Part shown: positions 7,918-17,666 of the stretch, piece after piece
Layout: each line of letters opens with the position of its first letter
How positions within the stretch are numbered: position 1 is the first letter of the stretch
Source of the DNA: Pseudomonas typographi
Lineage (GTDB): Bacteria > Pseudomonadota > Gammaproteobacteria > Pseudomonadales > Pseudomonadaceae
Direction of reading: 5' to 3'
DNA: 38,528 bases
Assembly: GCF_014694385.1 (NCBI RefSeq)
Contig: NZ_JAAOCA010000043.1
Span: 1-38,528, forward strand
Notes under the pieces: generated by a model
Seen by the model: the letters and a program-made list of their open reading frames with translations, nothing else
Told to the model about the DNA's origin: nothing
Database searches by the model: none
Made by a program: the position numbers and the translations under genes

Positions 7918-7950
7918 TTTCGATTCGAAATTAATATGCGCGAATCAAAA
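7918..7950 (-). promoter_or_regulatory. Candidate DeoR-type operator before glmR
   Basis: TTTCGATTCGAAA (7918-7930) is a palindrome around a central base, and CGAATCAAAA (7941-7950) repeats a half-site. DeoR/GlpR-type repressors bind TTTCG/CGAAA-like repeats, and the gene immediately downstream encodes such a repressor. The site overlaps the candidate -10 region, which fits autorepression. Confidence 0.5.
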
Positions 7951-7972
7951 CCTATTGCGCTGCCGCCGTCAA
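7944..7972 (-). promoter_or_regulatory. Candidate sigma70 promoter of glmR-glmS
   Basis: On the minus strand TTGACG (7967-7972) is separated by 17 bases from TTTGAT (7944-7949). The -35 is good; the -10 matches the consensus at 4 of 6 positions. It overlaps the putative DeoR operator. Confidence 0.42.
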
Positions 7973-8030
7973 GCGCTATGCGCATAACACCCAGCGCCCT
8001 GAGGTGCAGCCCCGGGCGCACGTGCACGGG

Positions 8031-9398
8031 TCAGGGCTTTTTGGTTTTCACTGGCCGCTTCCAGCCGCTGATATTGCGCTGGCGGCCGCGCGCCACCGCC
8101 AATTGCGCTTCTGGCACATCGTCGGTGATGGTCGACCCCGCCGCGGTGGTGGCACCGCTGCCCAAGGTCACCGGCGCCACCAGGGCATTATTGGACCCTA
8201 CGAACACATCTTCGCCCATCACCGTGCGGTGCTTGTTGGCCCCGTCATAGTTGCAGGTGATGGTGCCGGCACCGATGTTGGTACGGGCGCCCACATCGGC
8301 GTCGCCCAAATAACTGAGGTGCCCGGCCTTGGCGCCCGCCCCCAATTGGGCGTTCTTCAGTTCCACGAAGTTACCCACATGGGCCCCAGCACCCAGCACC
8401 GTGCCGGGCCGCAACCGGGCGAAAGGCCCCGCATCGGCGCCCTCACCGACCACGGCACCGTCCAGGTGGCTGTTGGCCTTGATCACCGCGCCGCGCTTGA
8501 GGGTGGTGTCTTTGATCACGCAGTTGGGGCCGATCTGTACGTCGTCCTCGATCACCACATGCCCCTCGAGGATCACGTTGATGTCGATCAGTACATCCCG
8601 CCCGACGCTGACCTCGCCTCGCACATCGAAGCGTGCCGGGTCTCGCAACGTGGCACCCTCGGCCATCAGCCGGTTGGCCTCTCGCGCCTGGTAGGCCCGT
8701 TCCAGCTCGGCTAATTGGCGGCGGTCGTTGGCACCTTGCACTTCCGCTGCTTGCGCGGGGTTTTCGGTGGCCACTTCCACGCCGTCGGCCACGGCCATGG
8801 CAATGATATCGGTGAGGTAATATTCACCCTGGGCATTGTCGTTGGATAACTGCCCCAACCATTTCGCCAGGTGGCTGCGTGGCACGGCGAGGATGCCCGT
8901 ATTGCCTTCGCGAATCAGGCGCTGGGCGTTGGTTGCATCCTTTTGTTCGACGATGGCCTGCACCGCGCCGTGTTCGTCACGAATGATCCGGCCGTAACCG
9001 GTAGGGTCGGCCAATTCAACGGTCAACAAGGCAATGCGTTGTGCGGCCACCCGGGCGAGCAGGCGTTGCAGCGTCTCGACTTGAATCAACGGCACGTCGC
9101 CATACAGGATCAGCACCGTATCGGCCGCCAGCGCCGGCAATGCCTGGGCCACCGCATGGCCGGTGCCTAATTGCCGTTGCTGGACGGCGAAGCTTACGTC
9201 ATCAGCGGCCACACTTTGGCGAACCAGCTCCGCACCGTGGCCGACCACCACGTGGATACCCACAGGCGAAAGCTGCTTGGCGCTGTGGATAACGTGACCG
9301 AGCATGGAACGCCCAGCAACGGGATGAAGCACTTTCGGCAACGCAGACCGCATGCGTGTGCCCTGCCCAGCAGCGAGAATTACAATATCGAGCGACAT
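8031..9398 (-). CDS. glmU: Bifunctional GlcNAc-1-phosphate uridyltransferase / GlcN-1-phosphate acetyltransferase
   Basis: GlmU performs the last two steps to UDP-GlcNAc: acetylation of glucosamine-1-phosphate, then uridylyl transfer. The start was set at the ATG at 9398 (MSLDIVILAAGQGTRM), giving 455 residues, the family length. A longer frame from 9443 adds 15 unconserved residues. The N-terminal nucleotidyltransferase domain shows LAAGQGTRM and PKVLHPVAG (about 1-228). The C-terminal left-handed beta-helix (about 250-455) has hexapeptide repeats and ends in a lysine-rich tail. It lies between the atp operon terminator and glmR, so most of the UDP-GlcNAc branch is clustered here. Confidence 0.97.
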   Translation of the reverse strand: MSLDIVILAAGQGTRMRSALPKVLHPVAGRSMLGHVIHSAKQLSPVGIHVVVGHGAELVRQSVAADDVSFAVQQRQLGTGHAVAQALPALAADTVLILYGDVPLIQVETLQRLLARVAAQRIALLTVELADPTGYGRIIRDEHGAVQAIVEQKDATNAQRLIREGNTGILAVPRSHLAKWLGQLSNDNAQGEYYLTDIIAMAVADGVEVATENPAQAAEVQGANDRRQLAELERAYQAREANRLMAEGATLRDPARFDVRGEVSVGRDVLIDINVILEGHVVIEDDVQIGPNCVIKDTTLKRGAVIKANSHLDGAVVGEGADAGPFARLRPGTVLGAGAHVGNFVELKNAQLGAGAKAGHLSYLGDADVGARTNIGAGTITCNYDGANKHRTVMGEDVFVGSNNALVAPVTLGSGATTAAGSTITDDVPEAQLAVARGRQRNISGWKRPVKTKKP

Positions 9399-9445
9399 GA
9401 AATCAATTACCGAAAAAGGCGCGGCCAAGGTTGGCGGCGGCAAAG

Positions 9446-9475
9446 AAAAAAGGGTAGCCGAAGCTACCCTTTTTT
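9446..9475 (-). terminator. Rho-independent terminator of the atp operon
   Basis: A perfect 7-bp stem, GGGTAGC (9452-9458) and GCTACCC (9463-9469), is flanked by six A and six T. Read on the minus strand the loop is TTCG, the very stable UUCG tetraloop, followed by a T-run. It lies 37 bases past the atpC stop and upstream of glmU. The symmetry would allow function in both directions. Confidence 0.93.
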
Positions 9476-9511
9476 CTCAATGCCGTTTTCTCAATGCAGA
9501 AAACCGCGACC

Positions 9512-9934
9512 TTAGCCGAATTTCTTGCGGATCTGCTGGATGGTACGAAGCTGAGCAGCGGCTTCGGCCAAGCGTGCGGTTGCAGCGCTATAGTCGAAGT
9601 CCGCGCCTTTTTCGTTCAGCGCCTTCTCAGCGGCCTTCACGGCCGCCTGGGCGGAAGCTTCATCCAGGTCTGCAGCGCGTTGCACGGTGTCGGCAAGTAC
9701 CTTCACCATGTTGGGCTGCACCTCGAGGAAACCACCGGAGATGTAAAACACCTCGGCTTCGCCACCCTGCTTGATTACGCGGATCGGGCCGGGTTTGAGG
9801 TCGGTGATCAACGGTGCGTGGCCGGGGGCAATGCCCAAGTCACCGAGGTTACCGTGGGCGATCACCATCTCGACCAGGCCAGAGAAAATTTCCTCTTCCG
9901 CGCTGACGATATCGCAGTGGACAGTCATAGCCAT
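9512..9934 (-). CDS. atpC: F1Fo ATP synthase subunit epsilon
   Basis: Epsilon belongs to the central stalk of F1, couples rotation and can inhibit ATP hydrolysis. It has 140 residues. The N-terminal beta-sandwich (about 1-88, with VHCDIVSAEEEIFSG and GNLGDLGIAPGHAPLI) is followed by an alpha-helical hairpin rich in alanine (about 90-138). It is the last gene of the atp operon, 44 bases after atpD, with a GC-rich palindrome between them and the operon terminator just downstream. Start MAMTVH is the conserved Pseudomonas start. Confidence 0.97.
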   Translation of the reverse strand: MAMTVHCDIVSAEEEIFSGLVEMVIAHGNLGDLGIAPGHAPLITDLKPGPIRVIKQGGEAEVFYISGGFLEVQPNMVKVLADTVQRAADLDEASAQAAVKAAEKALNEKGADFDYSAATARLAEAAAQLRTIQQIRKKFG

Positions 9935-9954
9935 CTGTTTGCCTCAACCTGAGG

Positions 9955-9974
9955 GGCGCCCGCATGCGGGCGCC
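9955..9974. repeat. Perfect 20-bp palindrome between atpD and atpC
   Basis: Arms GGCGCCCGCA (9955-9964) and TGCGGGCGCC (9965-9974) are perfectly complementary. The structure begins 4 bases after the atpD stop codon. No T-run follows, so it is unlikely to be a simple terminator. It may stabilise the upstream atpD message or attenuate atpC. Confidence 0.7.
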
Positions 9975-9978
9975 AGGG

Positions 9979-11355
<1,377 letters not shown>

Positions 11356-11383
11356 AGCTGGATCCTCTGAATTTTTTCAACCG

Positions 11384-12244
11384 TTAAACCGCGGCAGCGC
11401 CGCCGACGATTTCCGAGATCTCTTGGGTGATCGCAGCCTGGCGAGCCTTGTTGTAGATCAACTGCAGTTCCTTGATTACGGAACCGGCGTTATCCGTGGC
11501 GTTCTTCATGGCGATCATCCGCGCCGCTTGTTCAGCTGCGTTGTTCTCGACCACCGCCTGGTAAACCTGCGATTCCACGTAGCGCACCATCAGGCCTTCA
11601 AGGAGCTCTTTGGCGTCGGGTTCGTAGAGGTAGTCCCAGTGATGCTTGAGCGCTTGGTCCGGGGTAGCGACCAACGGTACCAACTGCTCGATCGTGGGCT
11701 TTTGCACCATGGTGTTCACGAACTTGTTCGACACGACGGACAACTGATCGATCCGGCCCTCAAGGTAAGCGTCGAGCATGACCTTGACGCTGCCGATCAG
11801 GTCGTTGATCGAAGGCTCTTCGCCCAGGTGGCTAATCGCGGCGACCACGTTGCCACCGAAGTTACGGAAGAACGCGGCACCCTTGCTACCGACGACGCAA
11901 AGGTCGATTTCCACGCCTTTCTCGCGGTTGGTGGCCATGTCCTTGACCAGGGCCTTGAACAGGTTGGTATTCAAGCCGCCGCACAAGCCACGGTCACTGC
12001 TCACCACGATATAGCCGGCGCGCTTTACGTCGCGCTGGATCATGAACGGGTGGCGGTACTCGGGGTTGGCGTTGGCCAGATGACCGATCACCTGGCGGAT
12101 GCGCTCCGCGTAGGGGCGGCTGGCAGCCATGCGCGTCTGTGCCCTGCGCATTTTGCTGACCGCCACTTTTTCCATGGCGCTGGTAATTTTTTGCGTGCTT
12201 TTTACGCTCGCAATCTTACTGCGTATCTCTTTTGCGCCTGCCAT
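11384..12244 (-). CDS. atpG: F1Fo ATP synthase subunit gamma
   Basis: Gamma is the rotating central shaft of F1, one copy per complex. It has 286 residues, the usual length. The N-terminal coiled-coil (MAGAKEIRSKIASVKSTQKITSAMEKVA) and the C-terminal helix (LIYNKARQAAITQEISEIVGGAAA) that enter the alpha3beta3 ring are well conserved. The central Rossmann-like part contains VVSSDRGLCGGLN. It is flanked upstream by atpA and a 10-bp-arm hairpin, and downstream by atpD after a 28-base gap. Confidence 0.98.
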   Translation of the reverse strand: MAGAKEIRSKIASVKSTQKITSAMEKVAVSKMRRAQTRMAASRPYAERIRQVIGHLANANPEYRHPFMIQRDVKRAGYIVVSSDRGLCGGLNTNLFKALVKDMATNREKGVEIDLCVVGSKGAAFFRNFGGNVVAAISHLGEEPSINDLIGSVKVMLDAYLEGRIDQLSVVSNKFVNTMVQKPTIEQLVPLVATPDQALKHHWDYLYEPDAKELLEGLMVRYVESQVYQAVVENNAAEQAARMIAMKNATDNAGSVIKELQLIYNKARQAAITQEISEIVGGAAAV

Positions 12245-12265
12245 GTATCACCTATCAGGTTAGCA

Positions 12266-12286
12266 AGCGGGGGCACTGCCCCCGCT
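12266..12286. repeat. Perfect GC-rich inverted repeat between atpA and atpG
   Basis: Arms AGCGGGGGCA (12266-12275) and TGCCCCCGCT (12277-12286) surround one base. The structure begins 5 bases after the atpA stop codon. No T-run follows on either side. It is comparable in position to the structures after atpD and atpE. Confidence 0.7.
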
Positions 12287-12291
12287 GCGGC

Positions 12292-13836
12292 TTACCAGGT
12301 CTGGGTGGCCTTGAACTTCTCGAGGCCGGCCTTGAGGCCTGCATCGATTTCGTCGTTGAAGTCACCCTTCTCGTTGACCTTCGCCAGCAAATCGGCGTGG
12401 TCACGCTTGAAGTAGGCGATCATGGCCTGCTCGAAGCTACCCACCTTGTCGATGGCGACGTCAGTCAGGAAGCCCCGCTCGGCGGCATACAGCGACAGCG
12501 ACATTTCAGCGATGGACATCGGCTGGTATTGCTTCTGTTTCATCAGCTCGGTCACGCGCTGGCCGTGTTCCAGTTGCTTGCGGGTCGCTTCGTCGAGGTC
12601 GGAAGCGAACTGCGCGAATGCCGCCAGTTCACGGTACTGCGCCAGTGCGGTACGGATACCGCCAGACAGCTTCTTGATGATCTTGGTCTGAGCGGCACCG
12701 CCCACGCGCGATACCGACACGCCAGCGTTCACGGCCGGGCGGATACCGGAGTTGAACATGCCGGTTTCCAGAAAGATCTGCCCATCGGTGATGGAGATCA
12801 CGTTGGTCGGAACGAACGCGGAAACGTCACCAGCCTGGGTTTCGATGATCGGCAATGCGGTCAGCGAGCCGGTCTTGCCAGTGACTGCCCCGTTGGTGAA
12901 CTTCTCGACGTATTCCTCGGATACGCGCGAAGCGCGCTCCAGCAGGCGGGAGTGGAGATAGAACACATCGCCCGGGTAGGCCTCACGGCCTGGTGGGCGG
13001 CGCAGCAGCAGGGAAATCTGGCGGTAGGCAACAGCCTGCTTGGACAGGTCATCGTAAACGATCAGTGCGTCTTCACCGCGGTCGCGGAAGTATTCGCCCA
13101 TGGTGCAACCGGAGTACGGTGCCAGGTACTGCAACGCAGCCGATTCTGAAGCGCTGGCGGCAACGACGATGGTGTTGGCCAGGGCGCCGGCTTCTTCGAG
13201 CTTGCGCACGATGTTGGCGATGGTCGACTGCTTTTGACCGATGGCCACGTACACGCAGAAGATGCCGCTGTCTTTCTGGTTGATGATCGCATCGATCGCC
13301 AGGGCGGTTTTACCGATCTGGCGGTCACCGATGATCAGCTCGCGCTGGCCACGGCCTACCGGGATCATGGCATCGACCGCCTTGTAACCGGTCTGCACCG
13401 GCTGGTCTACCGATTTACGCCAGATCACGCCCGGCGCGACCTTCTCGACCGCATCGGTTTCGGTGGTGGCCAGTGGGCCCTTGCCATCGACTGGGTTACC
13501 CAGTGCATCGACGACGCGACCCAGCAAGCCCTTGCCGACCGGCACCTCCAGGATACGGCCAGTGCATTTGGCGCGCATGCCTTCGGCCAGTTCGGTGTAG
13601 CCACCGAGCACCACAGCACCGACCGAGTCTTGCTCGAGGTTCAGCGCCATGCCGAAGATACCGCCAGGGAATTCGATCATCTCGCCGTACATGACGTCGT
13701 TCAGACCGTAGATCCGCACGATACCGTCGGAAACGCTGACGACGGTGCCTTCGTTGCGGGCCTGGGACGCCACGTCGAGTTTCTCGATGCGCCCCTTGAT
13801 GATTTCGCTAATTTCGGAAGGATTGAGTTGCTGCAT
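12292..13836 (-). CDS. atpA: F1Fo ATP synthase subunit alpha
   Basis: Alpha is the non-catalytic nucleotide-binding subunit of F1, three copies per complex. It has 514 residues. It begins MQQLNPSEISEIIKGRIEKL, carries the P-loop GDRQIGKT (about 170-177), and has the conserved arginine-finger region PAVNAGVSVSRVGGAAQ. It is preceded by atpH with a 21-base gap and followed by a hairpin and atpG. All family landmarks look intact. Confidence 0.99.
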   Translation of the reverse strand: MQQLNPSEISEIIKGRIEKLDVASQARNEGTVVSVSDGIVRIYGLNDVMYGEMIEFPGGIFGMALNLEQDSVGAVVLGGYTELAEGMRAKCTGRILEVPVGKGLLGRVVDALGNPVDGKGPLATTETDAVEKVAPGVIWRKSVDQPVQTGYKAVDAMIPVGRGQRELIIGDRQIGKTALAIDAIINQKDSGIFCVYVAIGQKQSTIANIVRKLEEAGALANTIVVAASASESAALQYLAPYSGCTMGEYFRDRGEDALIVYDDLSKQAVAYRQISLLLRRPPGREAYPGDVFYLHSRLLERASRVSEEYVEKFTNGAVTGKTGSLTALPIIETQAGDVSAFVPTNVISITDGQIFLETGMFNSGIRPAVNAGVSVSRVGGAAQTKIIKKLSGGIRTALAQYRELAAFAQFASDLDEATRKQLEHGQRVTELMKQKQYQPMSIAEMSLSLYAAERGFLTDVAIDKVGSFEQAMIAYFKRDHADLLAKVNEKGDFNDEIDAGLKAGLEKFKATQTW

Positions 13837-13857
13837 TGCTCTGCTGCCCCTTCAAAC

Positions 13858-14394
13858 TCAAGATTTCAATGCTTCGGCCAGTTGCGCGAGTTTGCCACGC
13901 ACCGAGCCATCGATTACCAGGTCGCCGGCGCGAATGACCACACCCCCAATGAGGGCGGAGTCCTGCGCAGTGTGCAGTCGCACTTCCCGGCTGAGCCGTG
14001 CACTGAGAACCTTGGCGAGTTTGTCTTGCTGTTCTTGGTCCAACGCAAAAGCACTGGTGACGTCCACGTCTACGGTTTTTTCCTGTTCGGCCTTATAAAG
14101 GTCGAACAGCGCGGCGATCTCCGGCAACAGCGGGAGGCGCTCGTGTTCCGCGGCAACGTGAATGAAATTCTGTGCCTGGGCATCAAACTTTTCGCCGCAC
14201 ACTTCAATAAAAGCGGCGGCCTTTTCTGCGCTCGTCAGTCGCGGGGCCTTGAGCAAACGCTGCATGGTGCCGTCTTGCGACACCGCGGCGGCCAGGCCGA
14301 GCATGGCTGACCAATTGGCCAGTTGCTGGTGGGCCTGGGCATGCTCGAAGGCTGCCTTAGCGTAAGGTCGGGCCAACGTGGTCAGTTCTGCCAT
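13858..14394 (-). CDS. atpH: F1Fo ATP synthase subunit delta
   Basis: Delta is the peripheral-stalk cap that joins subunit b to the top of the alpha3beta3 head. It has 178 residues. The N-terminal helical bundle (LARPYAKAAFEHA) and the C-terminal motif IGGVVIRAGDLVIDGSVRGKL (about 148-168), typical of OSCP/delta, are visible. It lies between atpF (12-base gap) and atpA. Confidence 0.98.
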   Translation of the reverse strand: MAELTTLARPYAKAAFEHAQAHQQLANWSAMLGLAAAVSQDGTMQRLLKAPRLTSAEKAAAFIEVCGEKFDAQAQNFIHVAAEHERLPLLPEIAALFDLYKAEQEKTVDVDVTSAFALDQEQQDKLAKVLSARLSREVRLHTAQDSALIGGVVIRAGDLVIDGSVRGKLAQLAEALKS

Positions 14395-14406
14395 GATCGC
14401 CCTCGC

Positions 14407-14877
14407 TTAGATCTCTGCGGCCAGTTTATTGACCAGATCCGCATGCGCGTTTTGATCAACCGAAGCACCCAGGATTTTCTCGGCGCCGCTAACGGCCAGG
14501 CTACCCACCTGGGCGCGCAACGCGTCCTTGACGCTGTTTACTTCTTGCTCGATTTCCGCTGCAGCTTGAGCTTTCACGCGTTCAGCCTCGACGCGGGCCT
14601 GGTCACGGGCCTCCTCGACGATCTGGTTGCCGCGCTTCTTGGCCTGCTCGATGATTTCGCTGGCCTGAGCCTTGGCTTCGCGCAGTTGTTGCCCCACTTT
14701 GTCTTGGGCCAACTCCAGGTCGCGAGCCGCACGGCTGGCAGCGTCAAGGCCATCTGCGATCTTCTTCTGGCGTTCCTGCAGAGCCGCGATGACCGGAGGC
14801 CATACGAACTTCATGCAGAACCACACGAAAATGAAGAACGCAACGGACTGGCCTATCAGGGTTGCATTAATGTTCAC
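14407..14877 (-). CDS. atpF: F1Fo ATP synthase subunit b
   Basis: Subunit b is the membrane-anchored dimeric peripheral stalk. It has 156 residues, as in other gammaproteobacteria. One N-terminal membrane segment (about 5-27, SVAFFIFVWFCMKFVWPPV) is followed by a long charged, alanine-rich coiled coil (about 30-140). It lies between atpE and atpH. Confidence 0.98.
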   Translation of the reverse strand: MNINATLIGQSVAFFIFVWFCMKFVWPPVIAALQERQKKIADGLDAASRAARDLELAQDKVGQQLREAKAQASEIIEQAKKRGNQIVEEARDQARVEAERVKAQAAAEIEQEVNSVKDALRAQVGSLAVSGAEKILGASVDQNAHADLVNKLAAEI

Positions 14878-14915
14878 GCCAACACCTCGCTCGTTCTTAG
14901 TCCATCACACCAACA

Positions 14916-14932
14916 CACTCGTGATGCGAGTG
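14916..14932. repeat. Hairpin immediately after atpE
   Basis: Arms CACTCG (14916-14921) and CGAGTG (14927-14932) enclose a 5-base loop. It lies one base past the atpE stop codon and before atpF. It is weaker than the structures after atpA and atpD. No T-run follows. Confidence 0.5.
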
Positions 14933-14933
14933 A

Positions 14934-15191
14934 TCAGCCAGCGATCTGACCAACGAAGGGGTTCGCGAAGGTGAAGAACAGGGCGATACCCACACCGATC
15001 ATGGTGACGGCGTCGAGCAGGCCCGCAACGATGAACATTTTGACTTGCAGCATTGGGACCATTTCCGGCTGGCGGGCAGCGCCTTCCAGGAATTTGCCGC
15101 CCAGCAGACCGAAGCCAATGGCGGTACCCAGGGCGCCCAGGCCGATCAGCAGAGCAACAGCGATAGCGGTCAGACCAACTACAGTTTCCAT
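14934..15191 (-). CDS. atpE: F1Fo ATP synthase subunit c
   Basis: Subunit c forms the proton-driven rotor ring of Fo, about 10 copies. It has 85 residues in two hydrophobic helices around a polar loop (ARQPEMVP). The proton-carrying carboxylate is Asp60 ([12 protein letters not shown]). An unusually strong ribosome site, GGGAGGAA, lies just before the ATG. A pyrimidine-rich stretch lies further upstream in the 152-base leader, features consistent with the high synthesis rate this subunit needs. Confidence 0.98.
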
Positions 15192-15269
15192 CTTTCCTCC
15201 CGACTTTTTACGTCGTATTGGTTAGGTTTCTTAGGTTTAGAACGGTAAAACAAAAAGGTTACAGGGCGT

Positions 15270-15289
15270 GCCGAAGCGTTCGCTGCGGC
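15270..15289. repeat. Imperfect hairpin in the atpB-atpE gap
   Basis: GCCG-a-AGCG (15270-15278) pairs with CGCT-g-CGGC (15281-15289) with one mismatch. It lies in the 152-base gap between atpB and atpE, about 80 bases before the atpE start. Its role is unknown. Confidence 0.35.
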
Positions 15290-15343
15290 TGGCGCCCCGC
15301 CCCCGCCCTGAAGCAAGGGCTTGTAAGACGCGCCAGACGAGCC

Positions 15344-16213
15344 TTAGTGGTTATCTTCGTGAGCCATCGACAGATAAACGATGGTCAGCATCATGAAGAT
15401 GAACGCTTGCAGCGTGATGATCAGAATGTGGAACACAGCCCACGCCCATTGCAGCACCACGCCCAGGCCACTGAGCCAAAGCAGGCCACTGCCGAACATC
15501 ACAGCGATGAGAATGAACACCAGCTCACCGGCATACATGTTGCCGAACAACCGCAATGCCAGCGAAACCGGCTTGGCGATGAGGGTGACGAACTCCAGCA
15601 GGAAGTTGACTGGGATCAGGATGGCCTGAACCAGCAGGTTCTTGCTGCTGAACGGATGCAGGGTCAGTTCGCCAATGAAGCCGCCGATGCCCTTGATCTT
15701 GATGCTGTAGAAGATGATCAGCGCGAACACCGACAACGCCATGCCCATAGTGGCATTGGGGTCGGTGGTGGAGACGGCACGGAATGGGATTTCGTGGTCG
15801 CCTGACAGCCTGGCCGCTACCTGGGGAATCCAGTCGACCGGGATAAGGTCGATGGCGTTCATCAGGAACACCCAGGCGAAGATGGTCAACGCCAGCGGCG
15901 CGATGACCGCGCTGCGGCCGTGGAAGCTGTCCTTCACACTGGTGTCGACGAACTCGACCAGTACCTCGACGACATTCTGCAGGCAACCCGGCTGGCCGGA
16001 CGTTGCCTTGCGCGCCGCAAGGCGGAAAACCAGGACGAACAGCACGCCCAGCGCAACCGACCAGCCCAGGGTGTCTACGTGAAATGCCCAGAAGCCCATT
16101 GCCTTGGCTTCTGCGGCGGAGTGGGCGAAGCCCCAGCCGCCATCCGGAAGTTGCCCGAAGGTCAGGTTCTGCAAGTGGTGCTGTATATAGCCCGAAGCGG
16201 TTTCTGCTGCCAT
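15344..16213 (-). CDS. atpB: F1Fo ATP synthase subunit a
   Basis: Subunit a is the integral-membrane stator that forms the proton half-channels against the c-ring. It has 289 residues with several hydrophobic membrane segments. The essential arginine is Arg221 in SLALRLFGNMYAGEL. The conserved PFSSKNLLVQAILIPVN-type segment precedes it. It lies between atpI (16-base gap) and atpE. Confidence 0.98.
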   Translation of the reverse strand: MAAETASGYIQHHLQNLTFGQLPDGGWGFAHSAAEAKAMGFWAFHVDTLGWSVALGVLFVLVFRLAARKATSGQPGCLQNVVEVLVEFVDTSVKDSFHGRSAVIAPLALTIFAWVFLMNAIDLIPVDWIPQVAARLSGDHEIPFRAVSTTDPNATMGMALSVFALIIFYSIKIKGIGGFIGELTLHPFSSKNLLVQAILIPVNFLLEFVTLIAKPVSLALRLFGNMYAGELVFILIAVMFGSGLLWLSGLGVVLQWAWAVFHILIITLQAFIFMMLTIVYLSMAHEDNH

Positions 16214-16229
16214 GGTTGCCTCAAACGCC

Positions 16230-16637
16230 CTAAGGTCTCGAAAATCTTGTTTTCATGAGCAGGGGTGCGAACCAGCTGACCATTTGGACCAGCAAGAAGC
16301 AGCCGAAAAGCGCCAACGGCGCCAGTGGCTTCACCCCAGCGAACGCCAGCGCGAACAGCGCTGCCGTTAAAATCAATTTGCCCGCCTCGCCGGCATAAAA
16401 CGCCCGGACAATGGCTTGAGCTGCCCTGGCGCCGGTATACCGAAACGCCTTATAAGCAAAATACACATTGGGTAAGCACACGATCAGGCCACCCATCAGG
16501 CCCGAATACCCGCTGACCGTCCCCTGCCACTGCCACAGCACCACGGCTGCAAGCAGTGAAACGACCAATTGTGCCAACAAGATCGGGAATACTGCCCACC
16601 GATGGAATGGCAAGCGGTTTGGCATGCGGGTTTCCAC
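16230..16637 (-). CDS. atpI: ATP synthase accessory protein I
   Basis: AtpI is a small membrane protein that helps assemble the c-ring. The chosen start is a GTG at 16637 (METRMPNRLPFHR), giving 135 residues. An AGGAG ribosome site lies 8 bases upstream, whereas the longer frame from 16667 lacks one and adds 10 unconserved residues. Four hydrophobic segments are visible, with GGLIVCLPNVYFAYKAFR and FYAGEAGKLILTA in the middle. It is the first gene of the atp operon. Confidence 0.93.
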   Translation of the reverse strand: METRMPNRLPFHRWAVFPILLAQLVVSLLAAVVLWQWQGTVSGYSGLMGGLIVCLPNVYFAYKAFRYTGARAAQAIVRAFYAGEAGKLILTAALFALAFAGVKPLAPLALFGCFLLVQMVSWFAPLLMKTRFSRP

Positions 16638-16711
16638 CGAATCGACTCCTGTTGGCCGGCGCGCCATATATCAATAACTTGGCATAAAATGTGCCGGCAA
16701 AATGCGCGCAG

Positions 16712-16740
16712 AGTATAGGGGCGGTTAAGCCCCCGTTCAA
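16712..16740 (-). promoter_or_regulatory. Promoter of the atp operon
   Basis: On the minus strand TTGAAC (16735-16740) and TATACT (16712-16717) are exactly 17 bases apart, about 75 bases before the atpI GTG. Both hexamers are close to the sigma70 consensus. The spacer itself is an inverted repeat (GGGGC…GCCCC, 16718-16733), which might form the end of the parB transcript, although no T-run follows. Confidence 0.72.
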
Positions 16741-16784
16741 CTGCCAGGTAGGGTTTTCCGACTGGCCGTACAAGCTCAATTGTT

Positions 16785-17657
16785 TCAACGAATGTGGGCA
16801 AGAACGCCCTGAAGTTCGTCCAGAGAGTTGTAACGGATCACCAACTGCCCCTTGCCCTTGTTTCCATGCTTAATTTGCACCGCAGAGCCTAGCCGCTCTG
16901 CCAGGCGCTGTTCCAGGCGGGTGATGTCCGGGTCGGCCTTCGGCGCCGGCAGCGGCTCGGGTTTACTGCTAAGCCATTGCCGTACCAAGGCTTCGGTCTG
17001 GCGAACCGTGAGCCCACGTGCGACAACGTGTCGCGCCCCTTCGACCTGCTGGTCATCGGGCAAACCGAGCAGCGCACGGGCATGGCCCATTTCGAGATCC
17101 CCGTGGGCAAGCATGGTTTTGATCACATCCGGCAGCGAGATAAGCCGCATCAGGTTGGCCACCGCGACCCGCGACTTGCCAACCACGTCGGCGACCTGTT
17201 GCTGGGTCAGTTGGAATTCCTGTTGCAAGCGCTGCAGGGCAACGGCTTCCTCGACCGGGTTGAGGTCTTCGCGCTGGATGTTCTCGATCAGCGCCATGGC
17301 GATGGCGGCTTCATCTGTCACTTCGCGGACCATCGCCGGGATGGTATCGAGCCCCGCTTGCTGGCTGGCACGCCAGCGGCGTTCACCGGCAATGATTTCA
17401 TAGCGGCCTTGGCTCACGGGCCGTACCACGATCGGCTGCATCACGCCCTGGCTTTTGATCGACTGGGCCAGTTCTTCGAGTGCTTGTGGGTCCATGTCGC
17501 GGCGCGGCTGGTATTTGCCACGCTGGATCACATCTAGCGGTAGGTGGTGCAGTTCTTTGTGCGCTACCTCGTTGGCCTGTTCTTCCAGTGCGCTGGCGGT
17601 CGGGCCACTGAGCAGTGCATCCAGCCCGCGACCGAGCCCTCGTTTTTTGACGGCCAT
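16785..17657 (-). CDS. parB: Chromosome partitioning protein ParB
   Basis: ParB is a CTPase clamp that loads at parS sites and organises the origin region for segregation. It has 290 residues. The N-terminal ParA-contact segment (KKRGLGRGLDALLS) is followed by the CTP-binding/ParB-box motif GERRWRA (91-97). A helix-turn-helix lies at about 140-165 (LTQQQVADVVGKSRVAVANLMRL), then a C-terminal dimerisation domain. The start ATG has a GGAG site 8 bases upstream. It follows parA by 8 bases. Two parS sites occur in recF within this window. Confidence 0.97.
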   Translation of the reverse strand: MAVKKRGLGRGLDALLSGPTASALEEQANEVAHKELHHLPLDVIQRGKYQPRRDMDPQALEELAQSIKSQGVMQPIVVRPVSQGRYEIIAGERRWRASQQAGLDTIPAMVREVTDEAAIAMALIENIQREDLNPVEEAVALQRLQQEFQLTQQQVADVVGKSRVAVANLMRLISLPDVIKTMLAHGDLEMGHARALLGLPDDQQVEGARHVVARGLTVRQTEALVRQWLSSKPEPLPAPKADPDITRLEQRLAERLGSAVQIKHGNKGKGQLVIRYNSLDELQGVLAHIR

Positions 17658-17666
17658 TGCAGCTCC

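Noticed and set aside
9246..9256. CCACGTGG-like sequence in glmU resembling a parS core
   Set aside because: Only the central 8 bases match; the outer TGTT and AACA halves are absent, so ParB binding is unlikely.
16718..16733. GGGGC…GCCCC inverted repeat considered as a parB terminator
   Set aside because: No T-run follows on the minus strand, and the repeat is the spacer of a good promoter for atpI. It is kept only as a remark there.
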